Below are positions 45,443 through 57,090 of a stretch of 64,000 bases of DNA, in pieces. Origin of the DNA: Chamaelirium japonicum (lineage: Eukaryota; Streptophyta; Magnoliopsida; Liliales; Melanthiaceae); the NCBI GenBank assembly GCA_947650365.1, contig OX393550.1, positions 51,895,879 through 51,959,878 of the forward strand, read 5' to 3'. The notes under the pieces are model-generated. The model worked only from the letters and a program-made list of their open reading frames with translations, had not been told where the DNA came from and did not search any database. Numbering within the stretch: position 1 is the stretch's first letter; the number at the start of each line of letters is the position of its first letter. The translations under genes and the position numbers were made by a program.

Positions 45443-45554
45443 TGTTGGGTTAGTCCCACATCGGCTAGGGGGTCTGGCCGATGACTAGTTCATATACCTT
45501 CTAGTGAACTTTCTCCCCTTGCAAACTGTGTTTTGGGATATGAGGGTATCTACA
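45443..45554 (+). mobile_element. Short LTR of a TRIM-like element, with PBS-like sequence after it
   Basis: TGTTGGGTTAGTCCCACATC to ...GGTATCTACA, 112 bases, is followed by ATTGGAATCAGAG. This resembles the TGGTATCAGAGC binding site for initiator tRNA-Met with one change. The TAGTCCCACATCGG motif is common at plant LTR starts. No second LTR found, so it may be solo. Confidence 0.45.
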
Positions 45555-46424
45555 ATTGGAATCAGAGTTGGGCGTCACCCAACCCATTTCGATCAGGCCT
45601 ATTGGGCCTCATCCCATGTTCTGCACGAAAGCGGGATTGGGCGATGACGACTACATAGACCATCTGGTGGACCTCCCCTTACGAGAAATGCACGTTAAAT
45701 GCACCTATAATGACATTCAATTATCAGAAACAGAATTTCTCCGGATTTTGACTTTTACCATAACTATACATAGGATTCCATACTAATCATTTCTAATGAC
45801 ACAACAATAGAATTATGTTTCAATTATTTTTTATAAAATTTTCTTCTCTTTTTTTTTGGTAGATCCAAAGGGGGAGGTCCCAATCGGACCTCCGGGAGGT
45901 GCCACATGCCAGCGCAGCAGATGGAGGCAGCCCTACCGCTACAAATTTTATTTTATTTTTCTTTTTCTTCTCAAAGGAGCACTGGTATCATATTTATATT
46001 ATGATCAAATTTTCGGATTCGACTGCCATTAAGCCCAAGCCCAAATCCAAGGGTTCTCAAGACCGACCCAATCCGAGGTCTGGTTGGTCGAGTTGGACGA
46101 GCGATTTGGCCGGTTTTAGCCAATAAACACTAGTAACAATTACCTATCATCCAACATTGGTTGGACATTTGTTTAATTCCTATCCAACGGTATGGAGTAT
46201 AGGTTATGGATAAGTAGCCTGTGGGTTGGATCGAGTTATAGGATTGGTTGGGTTATGGATTCAGATCGGGTTGCTAGCTTGAAACCATTGCCCTAGCCAA
46301 TCTGAATTGGTTAATAAAAGACTAAAATAGCCATGATAAGTTGCCAAAATGATCAAACTGTCATTGTCTATATAGCGTCATCCGATCACTACAAAACGTA
46401 CAATTTTGAGAACTAGTGTTAAGA
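45555..46424. other. Intergenic, no gene seen
   Basis: Mixed AT-rich DNA with a T-run (45849-45859). Confidence 0.4.
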
Positions 46425-47215
46425 CCACTATAGCTGCTACAGTGATTTCACTGTAGTATCTACAGTGAAATCATTGTAACAGTTATAGTGATTCTGTCGT
46501 GGATACTAAAAAACATCTCAAAGGGAGGAATATGTTAATCATTCATTCGTTCATCCAGATTATATCTATCCAAAAGTGTGGATCCCTACTCGTCTTGCTA
46601 TAGTGAAATCAATATAGCAAAAGTACTCAATTTTGTAGCAATAGTACTCACACTGTATCAGCTATATCAAAATCACTGTAGCAGATATATTGATTTCATT
46701 GTGACTGTTAAAAACGTACACATTACTAGAGTGAAAATCATTGTAGCAAAATACTCAATTTGATAGCAATAGTACTCATTCAATTGAGTATTATTTGCAT
46801 ATATTTGAGTATCTTTATTCGAGTGAAATAACTGTTGCGGCTATAGTGATTACACCGTGTCTGCTAAAAACATGTTACTACAGTGACATCACTATAGCAA
46901 TAGTACTCAATTTTCTAGTAATAGCACTCAATTCAATTGAGTATAATTTACATATAAATTGAGTATATTTGCTACAGTGAACTCACAATAGCAGCTATAA
47001 TGATTTCACAGTGGCGACTAAAACATGCTTTGCTACAGTGAAATCACTTTAGCAATAGTATTCAATTCAGTTGAGTATCACTTGCATAAAATTAAGTATC
47101 ATTGCTATAGTAATTTCACTGTAGGAATAAAGCTGTTTTTAGCAGCCACGATGAAATCACTATAACTACTACAATGATTTCACTATAGCTGCTACAATGA
47201 AATCACTATAGCAAC
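46425..47215. repeat. Field of palindromic CTACAGTGAAATCACTGTAGC repeats
   Basis: At least a dozen imperfect copies of a unit combining GCTACAGTGAWWTCACTRTAGC-type palindromes with GCAATAGTACTCAATTCAATTGAGTA, in irregular spacing. The same motif occurs in short patches at 10165-10340 and 24190-24310. No coding capacity. Confidence 0.75.
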
Positions 47216-47939
47216 ATGTGCCACTATTCCGTCAAAACAATGTGTCACTATATCATCTATTGCAATTTAATGACGGAGCATATCATGGGTATTTTTAAAA
47301 AATAGCTCATCCAAAACAGTTGGTAAAGGTTCTCTTGTACGTGTGCACAAACCGCGAGAGAGGATCACCTGTAAAAATGACTAAGTTTCGTGGACCTATG
47401 CTTAATCGAAACTATTTGTTACGTTGCATCTTGCACCTCCTCATAATGTTATATAGTGGATCTATACTTAATTTTCCCTATAAAATCCCAACTAAAGACC
47501 ACCCTGGTTCAGATTAGGCTAAGACTAGGTTCCTGTTGCCCTACCCGAGTTGCAACCTTATGTTAAGGGATAAATTCCTGACAACTAGAGCTTTGTTTTA
47601 AGCAGCAAACAGATCATATTTCTCAAAAAAAAAAAGTAGCAAACAAATCATAAACAAGGTATGTGAGGAGTGTTTTTGGCTAGTGGGCTAGTGTGCTTGC
47701 AACTTGAGAAAGGCTTTTAGTTTTTGTCTTAATTTTTCATGAAAATTTTCACTATTAGTACTTGGGTAGCAAAAGTTCCGTTAAAAAAAATACTTGTAGC
47801 AAAAAGGTGAAAGAAATGTTCCATGCCTTTGCATTCGAATGACTTAAAATAGTCGCCTCGAACCACAGAATGACCGTGGTTAATTTGGGGTCCAACCATC
47901 AACACTTGTCCCCATGCATCCATTTAATCACCCAGCCCT
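47216..47939. other. Intergenic, no gene seen
   Basis: No domain or clear repeat. Confidence 0.4.
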
Positions 47940-48385
47940 TATGATGGCTGCCCCCTGTGGCTCACTCGATGCTTTGTAGATCTCAACAATCCAGAATTGT
48001 CTATATGGAAGGGAATAACAGGTGTCGATGGCTGGACCCAGGGCCGGCCCTGAGGTTTTGGGGGCCCTAGGCAAACTTCAAAAGTTGGGCCCCCTATACA
48101 TATTACAGAAAAAATATTTAAGTACCAATAAATTTTTTTTGCAAGTATCAATACAAAATTTGCTTTTATTGGAAAATGCTCTCTTTGGCTGTTGGTGTTT
48201 GTCGATTGGACTTGGCTATTGGGGCCCCCTCCTTTAGTGTTTGAGCTTAGTTGTGGGGCCCTCATTAGTATAAATTAATTGGGGGCCTAGGCAACTGCCT
48301 TGCCCACCTACCCTCAGGGCCGGCCCTGGCTGGGCCCTGAAGTACTCACTGTGGTTCAGGGTGACTAAGTTAAGGGCTTTACTCT
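47940..48385. repeat. Dispersed repeat copy split by a hAT MITE
   Basis: The outer parts match 17045-17190 (GTAGATCTCAACAATC, GTGTCGATGGC, GTGACTAAGTTAAGGGC). The inner part is the MITE at 48039-48328. Confidence 0.65.
48031..48336. mobile_element. hAT MITE with 8-bp TSD (290 bp)
   Basis: Ends CAGGGCCGGCCCTGAG and CTCAGGGCCGGCCCTG form a terminal inverted repeat that is itself palindromic. Flanking octamers GCTGGACC (48031-48038) and GCTGGGCC (48329-48336) are a target duplication with one change. An 8-bp TSD and CAGGG ends indicate hAT. No ORF. Confidence 0.85.
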
Positions 48386-48673
48386 GTTGGTTTGTTTGGT
48401 TGCTGTGTTTTCAGCATATGATTTTGAAAACACATGTGCAAACAGTTTAGGATTGTTTGGTTACTAAGGTGTGACGTGTGTAAACAGATGAACACTTGCT
48501 AAAATTTGTACAACTTTTGCACATAAAACTGTGCAAATGAAGTTTCACCTAATTACATGAAACTTTAATTGCACATGTCACATATGCAAACATCTATATG
48601 CGCATCATTTGCACAGCAATTAAACAACCCCTGCATATGTTTCTATTAATATCCATGTTAATCAAGTTAATTG

Positions 48674-48912
48674 AGGCCCTGTTTAGATAGAATTTTGCTT
48701 CTGGAATTCTTGGAGTTTAGAATCCCAAAAAATGGCTCCGAAATCTAGAGTCTCGATTTTGGGCTCCGAAAAAATGGCTCCCAGAAGCACGTTTGGTGCT
48801 CTTCGAAAAAATGTCTTTTGGAATTTGATTGTAGGCTCTTCATCTTTTTTAGAGATTCTAGACTCTAAGAATCTCAAAATCTTGGAACCGGAGTATATCC
48901 AAACAGGCTCTG
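48674..48912. repeat. MITE, family 2 copy b
   Basis: GAGGCCCTGTTTAGATAGAA at the left and ATATCCAAACAGGCTC at the right. Inner mirrored GGCTCCGAAA/TTTTGGGCTCC segments. Same family as 9406-9656. Confidence 0.65.
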
Positions 48913-49111
48913 ATTGAATGAAATTAATAGTCCTTTTGAATAAGGAGTTCATTCACCTTAGCAAATTAAAAAATAGACCAAGTCTTCAAACTAATCTTTA
49001 GGAGGCCAATCACTAAGCCCAAAGCATAAATCCAGCTAGCCCACCATGTAAGAGATTTTGGATCCCACGTGCCATGCATTGCATGATTTCCTATGCGGGT
49101 TCTAATCTATA
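48913..49111. other. Intergenic spacer before the Helitron cluster
   Basis: No gene. Ends in ATATAT-rich DNA that leads into the first Helitron unit. Confidence 0.4.
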
Positions 49112-49995
49112 TCTATATATATACTAAAATGGAAGCCTCTCCCATAATATGACACATGGACGTCTTTTCAAGAGCTAGAATTCTTCTTCCACTAGTCTAA
49201 ACTCGGGCGATGCCTCGGAGGCCATCGAGGTCATGAAACATAACTTTAACAATTATAAATAAGATCACCATCAAGTCGTGTTATTAACTGAAGCACCAAA
49301 GCAATCAGGAAAAAAAATTTAACAAAAACCTTGCCATAAAATATGTCATAAAAATATGCCATAATATAAATAATTATAAGAGAGGGCTGTGTTCACACAC
49401 CGGCAGTTCACGATCTCTCTGCCTTCCAAAAGATATGAGAGAGATTTATGAGGGAGGGAGAGAGAGAGAGTAATATGGGGGTGGGAGGATTAAATGACAT
49501 TAAATTATTATAAATGGCTCATTCTCCTCATAATGCATGTAAACATCGAGTACATCTGGAGGAAAAAAAACTTTTAAATTTTTTGGTGAGAGGATTATGG
49601 AATGGGCTAAACCAGTAAATGGCATTAAATTGTTATAAATGACTTATTCTTAAATATCAGGTACACACAGGGATATCCGTGTTCACACAGGGATGAGAGA
49701 TTTTTCTGTCATCAATAGGGCTCCACGTGTCACACCACGGGAGAGAGAGCTCCGTTTTAGTATATAGTATAGATGTGTGAACGTAGTTCTCTTTTAAATC
49801 CATTTAAAAATCTACCATAAAGATGATAAATGTTCATTCAATAGTATTTATTGGTCATTTGATGTTAATCTCTCTCTCTCTAATAAGTGAATCACACTCA
49901 TTTCAGATTTCACACTTCTTTAAACAGTTGCAATGTCACCTTTGCCAAATGGCGTGCATCAAGTACATTCGGGCATTGTCCGGGTTTCTTACTAG
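49112..49995 (+). mobile_element. Helitron unit a, split by a nested reverse Helitron
   Basis: 5' part 49112-49191 (TCTATATATATACTAAAATG...) and 3' part 49774-49995, which ends CGGGCATTGTCCGGGTTTCT then TACTAG. Without the insert it is 302 bases, almost the same as unit b (298), and the join matches unit b at TTCTTCC-TGTGTGAAC. No coding. Confidence 0.8.
49192..49773 (-). mobile_element. Nested Helitron, minus strand (582 bp)
   Basis: On the minus strand it starts TCTATACTATATACTAAAAC and ends GGCATCGCCCGAGTTTAGAC then TAG. It lies precisely between an A (49191) and a T (49774) of unit a. It belongs to the same broad family as units a-d but is older or from another subfamily, as its internal sequence differs. 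Confidence 0.8.
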
Positions 49996-49997
49996 TA

Positions 49998-50295
49998 TCT
50001 ATACTAAAATGGAAACCTCTCTCCCGTGTTGTGACACATGGACGCCTTTTATAGAGCTAGAATTCTTCTTCCGTGTGTGAACACGGCTCTCTTTTAAATC
50101 CATTTAAAAACCTACCATAAAGATGATAAATTTTCATTCAATGGTATTTAATGGTCATTTGATGTTAATCTCTCTCTCTTTAACAAGTAAATCACACTCA
50201 CTTCAGATTTCACACTTCTTCGAACAGTTGTGATATCGTCTTTGCAAAATAATGTGCATCAAGCACATTTGGGCATTGCCCGGGTTTCTTACTAG
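49998..50295 (+). mobile_element. Helitron unit b (298 bp)
   Basis: TCTATACTAAAATGGAAACC to TTGGGCATTGCCCGGGTTTC then TTACTAG. The GGGCA-TT-TGCCC-like hairpin stands just before the CTAG. Head to tail with units a and c. Confidence 0.8.
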
Positions 50296-50300
50296 TAGTA

Positions 50301-50501
50301 TCTAATCAAATAGTATAATACTAAAATGGATCCATCTCTCTCTTGTGGTGACACATGGATCTTTTTTGAAGAGCCATAATCCTTCTCCCTTATGTGAACA
50401 TGTCTTTCTCTCATAAATTCTATTGAAACCTTAGTATAAAGATAATAAATACCCAGTCAATGATATTTAATGATCATTTGATTTTAGTTAGAAATATCAT
50501 T

Positions 50502-50563
<62 letters not shown>

Positions 50564-50671
50564 TCACACCCCGTCTAGTGAATCATTACACTTCTTCGGA
50601 CAGTTGTAATGTCGCTTGTGCCAAGTGGCATGCATCAAGTTCATTCGGGCATTTCTCGGGTGTCTTACTAG
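50301..50671 (+). mobile_element. Helitron unit c (371 bp) with internal (CT)n
   Basis: TCTAATCAAATAGTATAATA then CTAAAATGG to TCGGGTGTCTTACTAG. A CT tract at 50505-50561 makes it longer than unit b. Confidence 0.75.
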
Positions 50672-51052
50672 TCTAATACTAAAATGGAGCAATTTCTCCC
50701 ATGTTTTTGACACATTGATTTTTTTTGAAAAACCAGAATCCTACTCTATGTGTGAACGCAGCTTTCTCATAAATCCTATTAAAAACCTACCGATCCTTGG
50801 AAGGAAAGGAAGGATGTAGACTTTAGACTTGATAAATACCCATTCAATGATAATTAATGATCATTTGGTTTGGTGTTAATGATAGTTAATGATCATTAGT
50901 ACTCTATCTCTCTCTAACAAGTGAATCACAAACCAACAAGTGAATCATCCTCACTCCAAATTACATATTTCTTTGGATGTATGGTTGTGATGTCCTCTGT
51001 GTCAGGTGATATATATCAAGTTCATCCGGGTGTTACTTGGGTTTCTTACTAG
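50672..51052 (+). mobile_element. Helitron unit d (381 bp)
   Basis: TCTAATACTAAAATGGAGCA to CTTGGGTTTCTTACTAG. It abuts unit c with no intervening base, so CTAG of c touches TC of d. Confidence 0.75.
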
Positions 51053-51435
51053 TCTTGTCTTGAAAGGACAAGCCCCCATCTGAAAATGATGGATACCCAT
51101 CATGTCACACGACAGGCGGGGACTCATGGGAATACATCTTATCATTTAGGGATTTTGCATGTAGTCCCTTTAAACTAGGCAATTATCAAATAGAAGCCTC
51201 ATATTTACATATCAACCCTTAAACTAGTTTATTTGTGCAAATCGATCCCAAATGTTAACTGACTCTATCTGGGGATAATATAATTGTTGAAATCCCACAA
51301 CAAAGATTTTGATACTGATTCTCGGGTTCGCTTTGATATTCCACTTCACAATCTGTCGAGGCTCGTCGACAATCAACGGAACTCGATACCTAGTATTCCC
51401 ACGCACAACGACGGCAACGTGGAAGCCACCAAGGG

Positions 51436-51492
<57 letters not shown>

Positions 51493-51882
51493 GAGTGAGA
51501 AGAATCTACTTAGAGAGAGAGATGGGAGGTGAGAGGAATCTTTTTTTTTATATTCAATGTTCTTTATTGTTTGCCACGTTACATGTGCAGCCATGCCCTT
51601 GCTTTATAAAGTTCTTCATACAAATCCTATAAGGATTTGCATCAAACCTGACCCACTTAAACTAAAGGGTGAGGCTACGCGCAGCCCACGTCTAAAGAAC
51701 ACCCTCATGTTTCTATGCAGATCATTGCTCAGTACGTCGATTGCCTTTGCCGCCAATAATCCACCACCACTGTCGTCTCCCTCCTCTTTCCTCTCTTCTT
51801 CTTCCTCCTCCCCTTCTTCATTATCATTTATTTTCTTCGTCTGCTAGGTTTCACCATTTGGCCCTAGGGATCAACACCGTTT
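51053..51882. other. Intergenic with a (GA)27 tract
   Basis: GA tract at 51436-51489. CT-rich DNA at 51770-51830. No gene seen. Confidence 0.5.
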
Positions 51883-52219
51883 GTTAAAACTCCGGTTGGA
51901 TCAAGCTATTAAAAGTGATGCCAAGAATGCATGTTAGTGGGTTGAATACATTGGGTTTTGATCCTGTGTGATCAAGTCGGGACGTGTTCAAGATAACCAT
52001 GTTTAATAGGTTGAGTGGAATCTGAGTGTTTATCCCCAATCGACTCGATCTCCTTGATGGATTAGAAGATTGGTTGACAGTCTATATATAGAGGGGGTGT
52101 CACCCGTGTGCTAGACATGATGTGAGCCCCATCGTTTGGCGTTTGGAGAACAAGAGTGTAAGTTCTTCTTGTGGATTCCTCTCCTCCTCGCGTATCGTGG
52201 ACGAATAAGCCGTCCAACA
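51883..52219 (+). repeat. 5' LTR of a copia-type element (about 337 bp)
   Basis: It starts TGTTAAAACTCC and ends GCCGTCCAACA. It is followed by TTGGTATCAGAGCGC (52220-52234), the standard initiator tRNA-Met PBS of plant copia elements. A TATATATAG box lies at about 52083. No matching 3' LTR is present in the window. Confidence 0.65.
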
Positions 52220-52234
52220 ATTGGTATCAGAGCG
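52220..52234 (+). other. Primer-binding site (tRNA-iMet)
   Basis: TGGTATCAGAGC directly after the LTR end, complementary to the 3' end of initiator tRNA-Met. Confidence 0.8.
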
Positions 52235-53081
52235 CATGGATGCACGATTGTTCGTAGCAATTCGATCTTTAGTTTTTGTTTTGTTTTGTTTTGGGGCTTG
52301 ATTCGGCGTCGACGGCCGTTCGTCAACGTTGAGATCAAGGTTGGCCAGAGAAGGTGGATCAGGACTCGTAGGCGATGGCCCAGTGCAAATGTCCCGTGTC
52401 CGTGCATCCCCTCCACTTAGGGCTTTGGTTTGCAGATCGAGCATCGGTGCATCGAACCGGCTGTGGTTACCGGTGCCGGAGGAGGTTGGGTAGTCGCAAG
52501 GGGGGAGCCCTAAGGACGGCGGTGGCTGCAGTGTGTAGAGGGAGAGGGTTAGGGTTAAAATCCTAACCCCAATTCATTTACCTTTTGCCCCTAATCGGTT
52601 TCAACCGGCCAGACCCAACTCGATTCGAACCAGACCCGACCCAAACTCAATACAGTCCAGATCAGACCCGAATTGAGTCAGGCCATATCCAACCCGAACC
52701 GATTCAAGCCAAAACCGACCCAAACCGAACCGAACCGAAGCGGCTCAGATTGGTTCCGACTCGGTTCAGTAAACCCAAAAAAAAACATTTTGTAGTGTCA
52801 TATTTCCCTATCCACGAAAAGGACATACAGACTAATCTACAGTCCCTTTCTTCTACAGATAAAGGCGTGGGACTAACTGTAGGTATTTATTGTATAGATA
52901 AAGATAATTATGTCCTTATTTGTAACAGTCTTTATAATTTATAAATATTGTCCTTTTTTTAGCCCGTTCTTGGCGCGCCATATGTCGTTTTGCTCGTGTT
53001 TTCGAACCTTGCAGTTTGGTACATAATTATGGTGCAAATTATATCTGTTGCATGTGTTCTCAGCCGATTCATATGTGCTCA

Positions 53082-53188
<107 letters not shown>

Positions 53189-53204
53189 TAAATATTGAAT
53201 TGGT

Positions 53205-53437
53205 TGATCATGTATCTTTTTTTTTTTGAGATCGGCGGGTGTCCCGAAACCTTTCGGGCAATGGCCCACTTCAGGCTCTGACTAATCCCTCCGGGAGTGA
53301 AGCCCGACCCACTCGGCAATTCCCACTTCACTCCTGGGTAAATCGAGGGGACGAAGAGTTGAACCCACAACCTCATCACCAAAACATCAGTTGCTTTGCC
53401 AACTCTCCTATCCCTTGGTGGGTGATCATGTATCTTT
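53205..53437 (-). mobile_element. SINE (Au-like), minus strand, with 15-bp TSD
   Basis: TGATCATGTATCTTT occurs at 53205-53219 and 53423-53437 as target duplication. The T-run at 53217-53227 is the poly(A) tail seen from the other strand. On the minus strand the body has GTGGGTTCAACTC (a B-box-like promoter element), GGGATTAGTC and GGGACACCCGCCG towards the tail, features of the plant Au SINE type. About 205 bases. Confidence 0.75.
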
Positions 53438-53993
53438 CTAGCATGTATTGTGGGTCTCCCTATAAGGACTTATTACGATTCTTTTGAACACACACAATTG
53501 ACATGGGTCAGTTAGTTTGCCCAAAGGTGACTGTCCCATCGATATTGTGTGTATTCAATTCAATCAATACTGTTACGCTCATCTATTCGAATATTCATGT
53601 ACTGTCCAAAGGTGTTCTAGGGATTTCTCACAGACTGAGTGGGGTAGGATAGCTTGAGTATAAAGGGAAGAAAATGATAACTCTCTACCCAAACGTGAGG
53701 AAGTATTTGGATTGACTCTGATCATGTTAGGCTAGTCATGTGCACGACGGTTATCATCAAATTGGGGAGGCTAATAGCACATTGAATCTATGCCCAAAAT
53801 TGTGATTAGATAGTTGCACTTGCTTATCCCGCAGAGTGGTGAGTTAGAGCACAATACTATGACTATTCCGGTTTAACCCTTAGATTAGTTTAGTATTAAT
53901 TTAAATTTCAGGCTTAATGACACAGTATTGCATGATTAGTATAATTTGAGCACATATTCACATATGTATCTTTTCTGATTTATACTTTTAGAA

Positions 53994-56668
53994 ATGGAAG
54001 AAATTCTTCTTCAAAACTGGCCTATTAAAGTAGACACACTTAATGGATCTAATTATTCCTCTTGAAAGAACCAGATCGAGTTGCAGTTGGGTTTTATGGA
54101 TTTTGATTTCATCCTCACTTCAGAAAGGTCGTCTGTACTCACTGACAGCTCCTCAGATTCTAAAAAAGTTACTTTTTAGAAATATGAGAGGGCTAATCGA
54201 CTTTCAATGATGGTTATAAAGCACTCCATCGTTGATACTATCAATGATGGTATTCCAAACATTCTTACTGCCAAGGAACTTATGGGATTACTCAAGAAAT
54301 GGTTTCTGGGTTCCATTAATTCTAGAAAGTATCAGTTATTTATTTGTCTTGAATCTAATTTTGTAGATGTTCATTCCATTACTTGGTAGGTTAATTCTGA
54401 TGCCTTGGTGCATGTTTTTAATTCCCTACAAGCTTTCGTAAACTAGAGGGAGGCTAGAGCTGAGGATCAGCTGTTCATGGGGAATTTGGAGGCAGCCGTA
54501 GTAGTAGTTATTGACACCTACAAACTTATGTTAGATAGTTGTTTCGTTTTGATGTTTCAAAACACATTCTATGTGCCGACCCTTCGGCGTCATCTGGCTT
54601 CTATGTTTAAACTCCATAAGTCTGGTTATACCTTTTATGTTTGAGGATCTTGGTATGATTCTTAGATTTGATGACACACCTATTGGGACTGAAAATTTAA
54701 TTGATGGCTTATACCGGTTATTGCTTGAGGTATCCTTTACTTCTTTATTTTGTATGTCGATTGATATTGGTACATCTTCTTCGACATCTAAGCGTACTCG
54801 TGGTAGTATTCATTCTGCAATATTATAGCATAAAAGGCTCGGTCATATATCCCGACAACGTCTTGAGCGACTTGTCAAATTGGTATCTTACCACTATTAG
54901 ATTTCTCAAACCTCAGTTCATGCATCGCTTGCATCAAAGGAAAGTTAAACAAGCACAAGAAGTTTGAGAGTACTAGAAGTAGTGGACTTCTAGACTTAAT
55001 CCATACTGATATTTATGGGCATTTTCCAACTCTATCTCATAATGACCAATACTATTTCATAACCTTCATTGATGACTTCTCATGCTGTAATTATCTCTTC
55101 TTGATTCATAATAAATCTTAAGGATTGGGTGTCTTCAAATAGTATCAGGCTGAAGTAGAGAAGAAGTTGAAAAAGAAGATTAAGTATGCCCGTTTTAATC
55201 GAGGAGAAGAGTATTATGGCAGAATCGATCAGGACGGAGTGAATCATAGGGATTTTATAGAATATCTGCAGGAGCAAGGCATTATACCACAATACACGAC
55301 TCCAGGTACACCACAACAGAATGGGGTAGCCAAAAGGTAAAACCATACTTATCAAAATATTATCCGTAGCATGCTCTCATTCAGATATGCCTGAAAGTTT
55401 CTAGGGAGAGGCGTTAAAAACAACAGTATATATTTTGAATCGTATCCCCATTAAAGCGGTACCTAATACCCATTTCGAACTATGGCATGGAATAGTGGAA
55501 AATCAAGTCTTAATCACTTTGTGAGTTTGGGGTTGTCGAGTGAAGGCAAAATTTTACAATCCTGACATATGCAAACTAGATCCCAGGACAGTCAGTTGTC
55601 GGTTTATTGGCTATCCAGAAAGATCCAAAGGGTTCAAGTTCTTCTGTCCTTCCAGATCTACGCAGAGTGCTGAAACTAATAATGCGAGATTTTTGAAGGA
55701 AGATGAAGTCAGTGGGAGCCAAATTAAGAGATGTAGTCCTTAAAGAGATCATTGATGATGATCAACAAGTTATTGCACCACCTTATCTTGAGATTTTTAA
55801 TACCCTGCATATATGGTGCTACAACCATGGAGGAACCTGCTGCAAAACCTGAACCAGTTGTAGTAGCTCCACCTAAACCCCTCAGGAGATTTACTAGAAA
55901 AAGAAGATCTGTCATTTCCATTGATTATGAAGTTTATCTACAGAAAGAGATTGACGAAGACACAGAACTAGTCCTAGATGATCTGGTTAATTATCAGAAT
56001 GCTATAAATTCAGAGAACTCAAATCAATGGTTTAAAACTATGGAAGAAGAGTTGCAGTCCATAAAAAGAAACTCTGTATGTGAACTATCTTTTCTACCTA
56101 AAAGATTTAGAGCCATAAAATGCAAATAGGTCTTTAAGACCAAGAAAGATTCTGAAGGCAAAGTAGAGAGGTTGAAGACAAGGCTAGTTGCTAAAGGCTC
56201 CAAGCAGAAATGAGTATAGACTTTCAAGAGAGATTCTCTCATATCTCAAAGAAAGACTCTATGAGAGTGGTCATGGCACTAGTAGCACACTTTGATCTGG
56301 AACTCCACCAAATGGATATACAGACAGCTATCCTCAATAGTAATCTTGAAGAGGAGATTTATATGAAGCAACATAAAGGGTTTGAGCTTTCAAAGAAAGA
56401 AATTAAAATCTCGTTTACAGATTAGAGAAATCTATCTACGACCTAAAGCAAGCTTCTCGATAGTAGTATATGAAATTTGATCATGTCATTATTGGGCACG
56501 GTTTTTGAGAAAATCTCAAGGATCGATGCATGTACTTCAAGGCTAGTGGAAATAGATTTATGATCTTGGTATTGTATGTGGATGATATATTTCTTACTGG
56601 CAATAAGCTCTATATACTGCAAGACACTAAATATTTTCTGTCCATGCAATTTGACATGAAAGATATGG
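53994..56668 (+). pseudogene. copia gag-pol relic, truncated in reverse transcriptase
   Basis: In order: gag beginning MEEILLQNWPIKVDTLNGSN (53994, stop soon after) with a UBN2-like middle to 54390; gag-pre-integrase HKRLGHISRQRLERLVK (about 54829); integrase core pieces (IHTDIYGHFP about 55000, TPGTPQQNGVAKR about 55300); reverse transcriptase from about 56020 (WFKTMEEELQSIKRN) to YVDD (56575-56586). Numerous stops and frameshifts. It ends abruptly at 56668, after an FDMKDM-like segment, where Cassandra sequence starts. The RNase H and 3' LTR are missing. Confidence 0.8.
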
Positions 56669-57010
56669 TGTGACGACCAAGATCCAATAGGCCAATAGCC
56701 AAGAGCCAAGACTCCTGAGGCGGGAATGCCAAGATGGATGAGGTGAGGTGAGGTGAAGTGAGGTGTACAAGGCCATGAGTTAGCCCCACATCGCCTGGAG
56801 AGAAGGAGATCTTGAGCTACTTATATAATTTCCCCTCCCAAACATAGAAGACGCGTTTTAAAACCGTGCGCCGCTACGGATTTCGTAAGAACTCCGTAGT
56901 TAAGCGTGCTCGGGCGAGAGCAGTACCAGGATGGGTGACCTCCCTGGGAAGTTCTCGTGCGGGCACGGGCAGAGCGGACAAAATCTTGTGTGTTTGGGGC
57001 GGATGTTACA
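56669..57010 (+). repeat. Cassandra LTR 1
   Basis: TGTGACGACCAAGATCC... to ...GGATGTTACA. Contains TTATATAATT at about 56821 and the 5S-like segment at about 56863-56970. Confidence 0.9.
56863..56970 (+). promoter_or_regulatory. 5S rRNA-derived segment in LTR 1 (Pol III-type internal promoter)
   Basis: It matches the 3' two thirds of plant 5S rRNA: box A AGTTAAGCGTGCTCGGGC (56898 on), intermediate element AGGATGG, and box C GGGTGACCTCCCTGGGAAG. The copies in LTR 2 (box A about 57320) and LTR 3 (about 57743) are nearly identical. It is not a real 5S gene because the 5' part differs and it lies in an LTR. Confidence 0.88.
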
Positions 57011-57090
57011 AAATGGTATCAGAGCCGGTTCTCCTCGCTATGGGGGGGTCTAACCCTACACTAGGACGTGTAGCCCTAAGGGGGGTGGAT

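Noticed and set aside
46425-47215. CRISPR-like array
   Set aside because: The repeats are irregular palindromes of variable spacing in a plant nuclear genome, with no cas genes.
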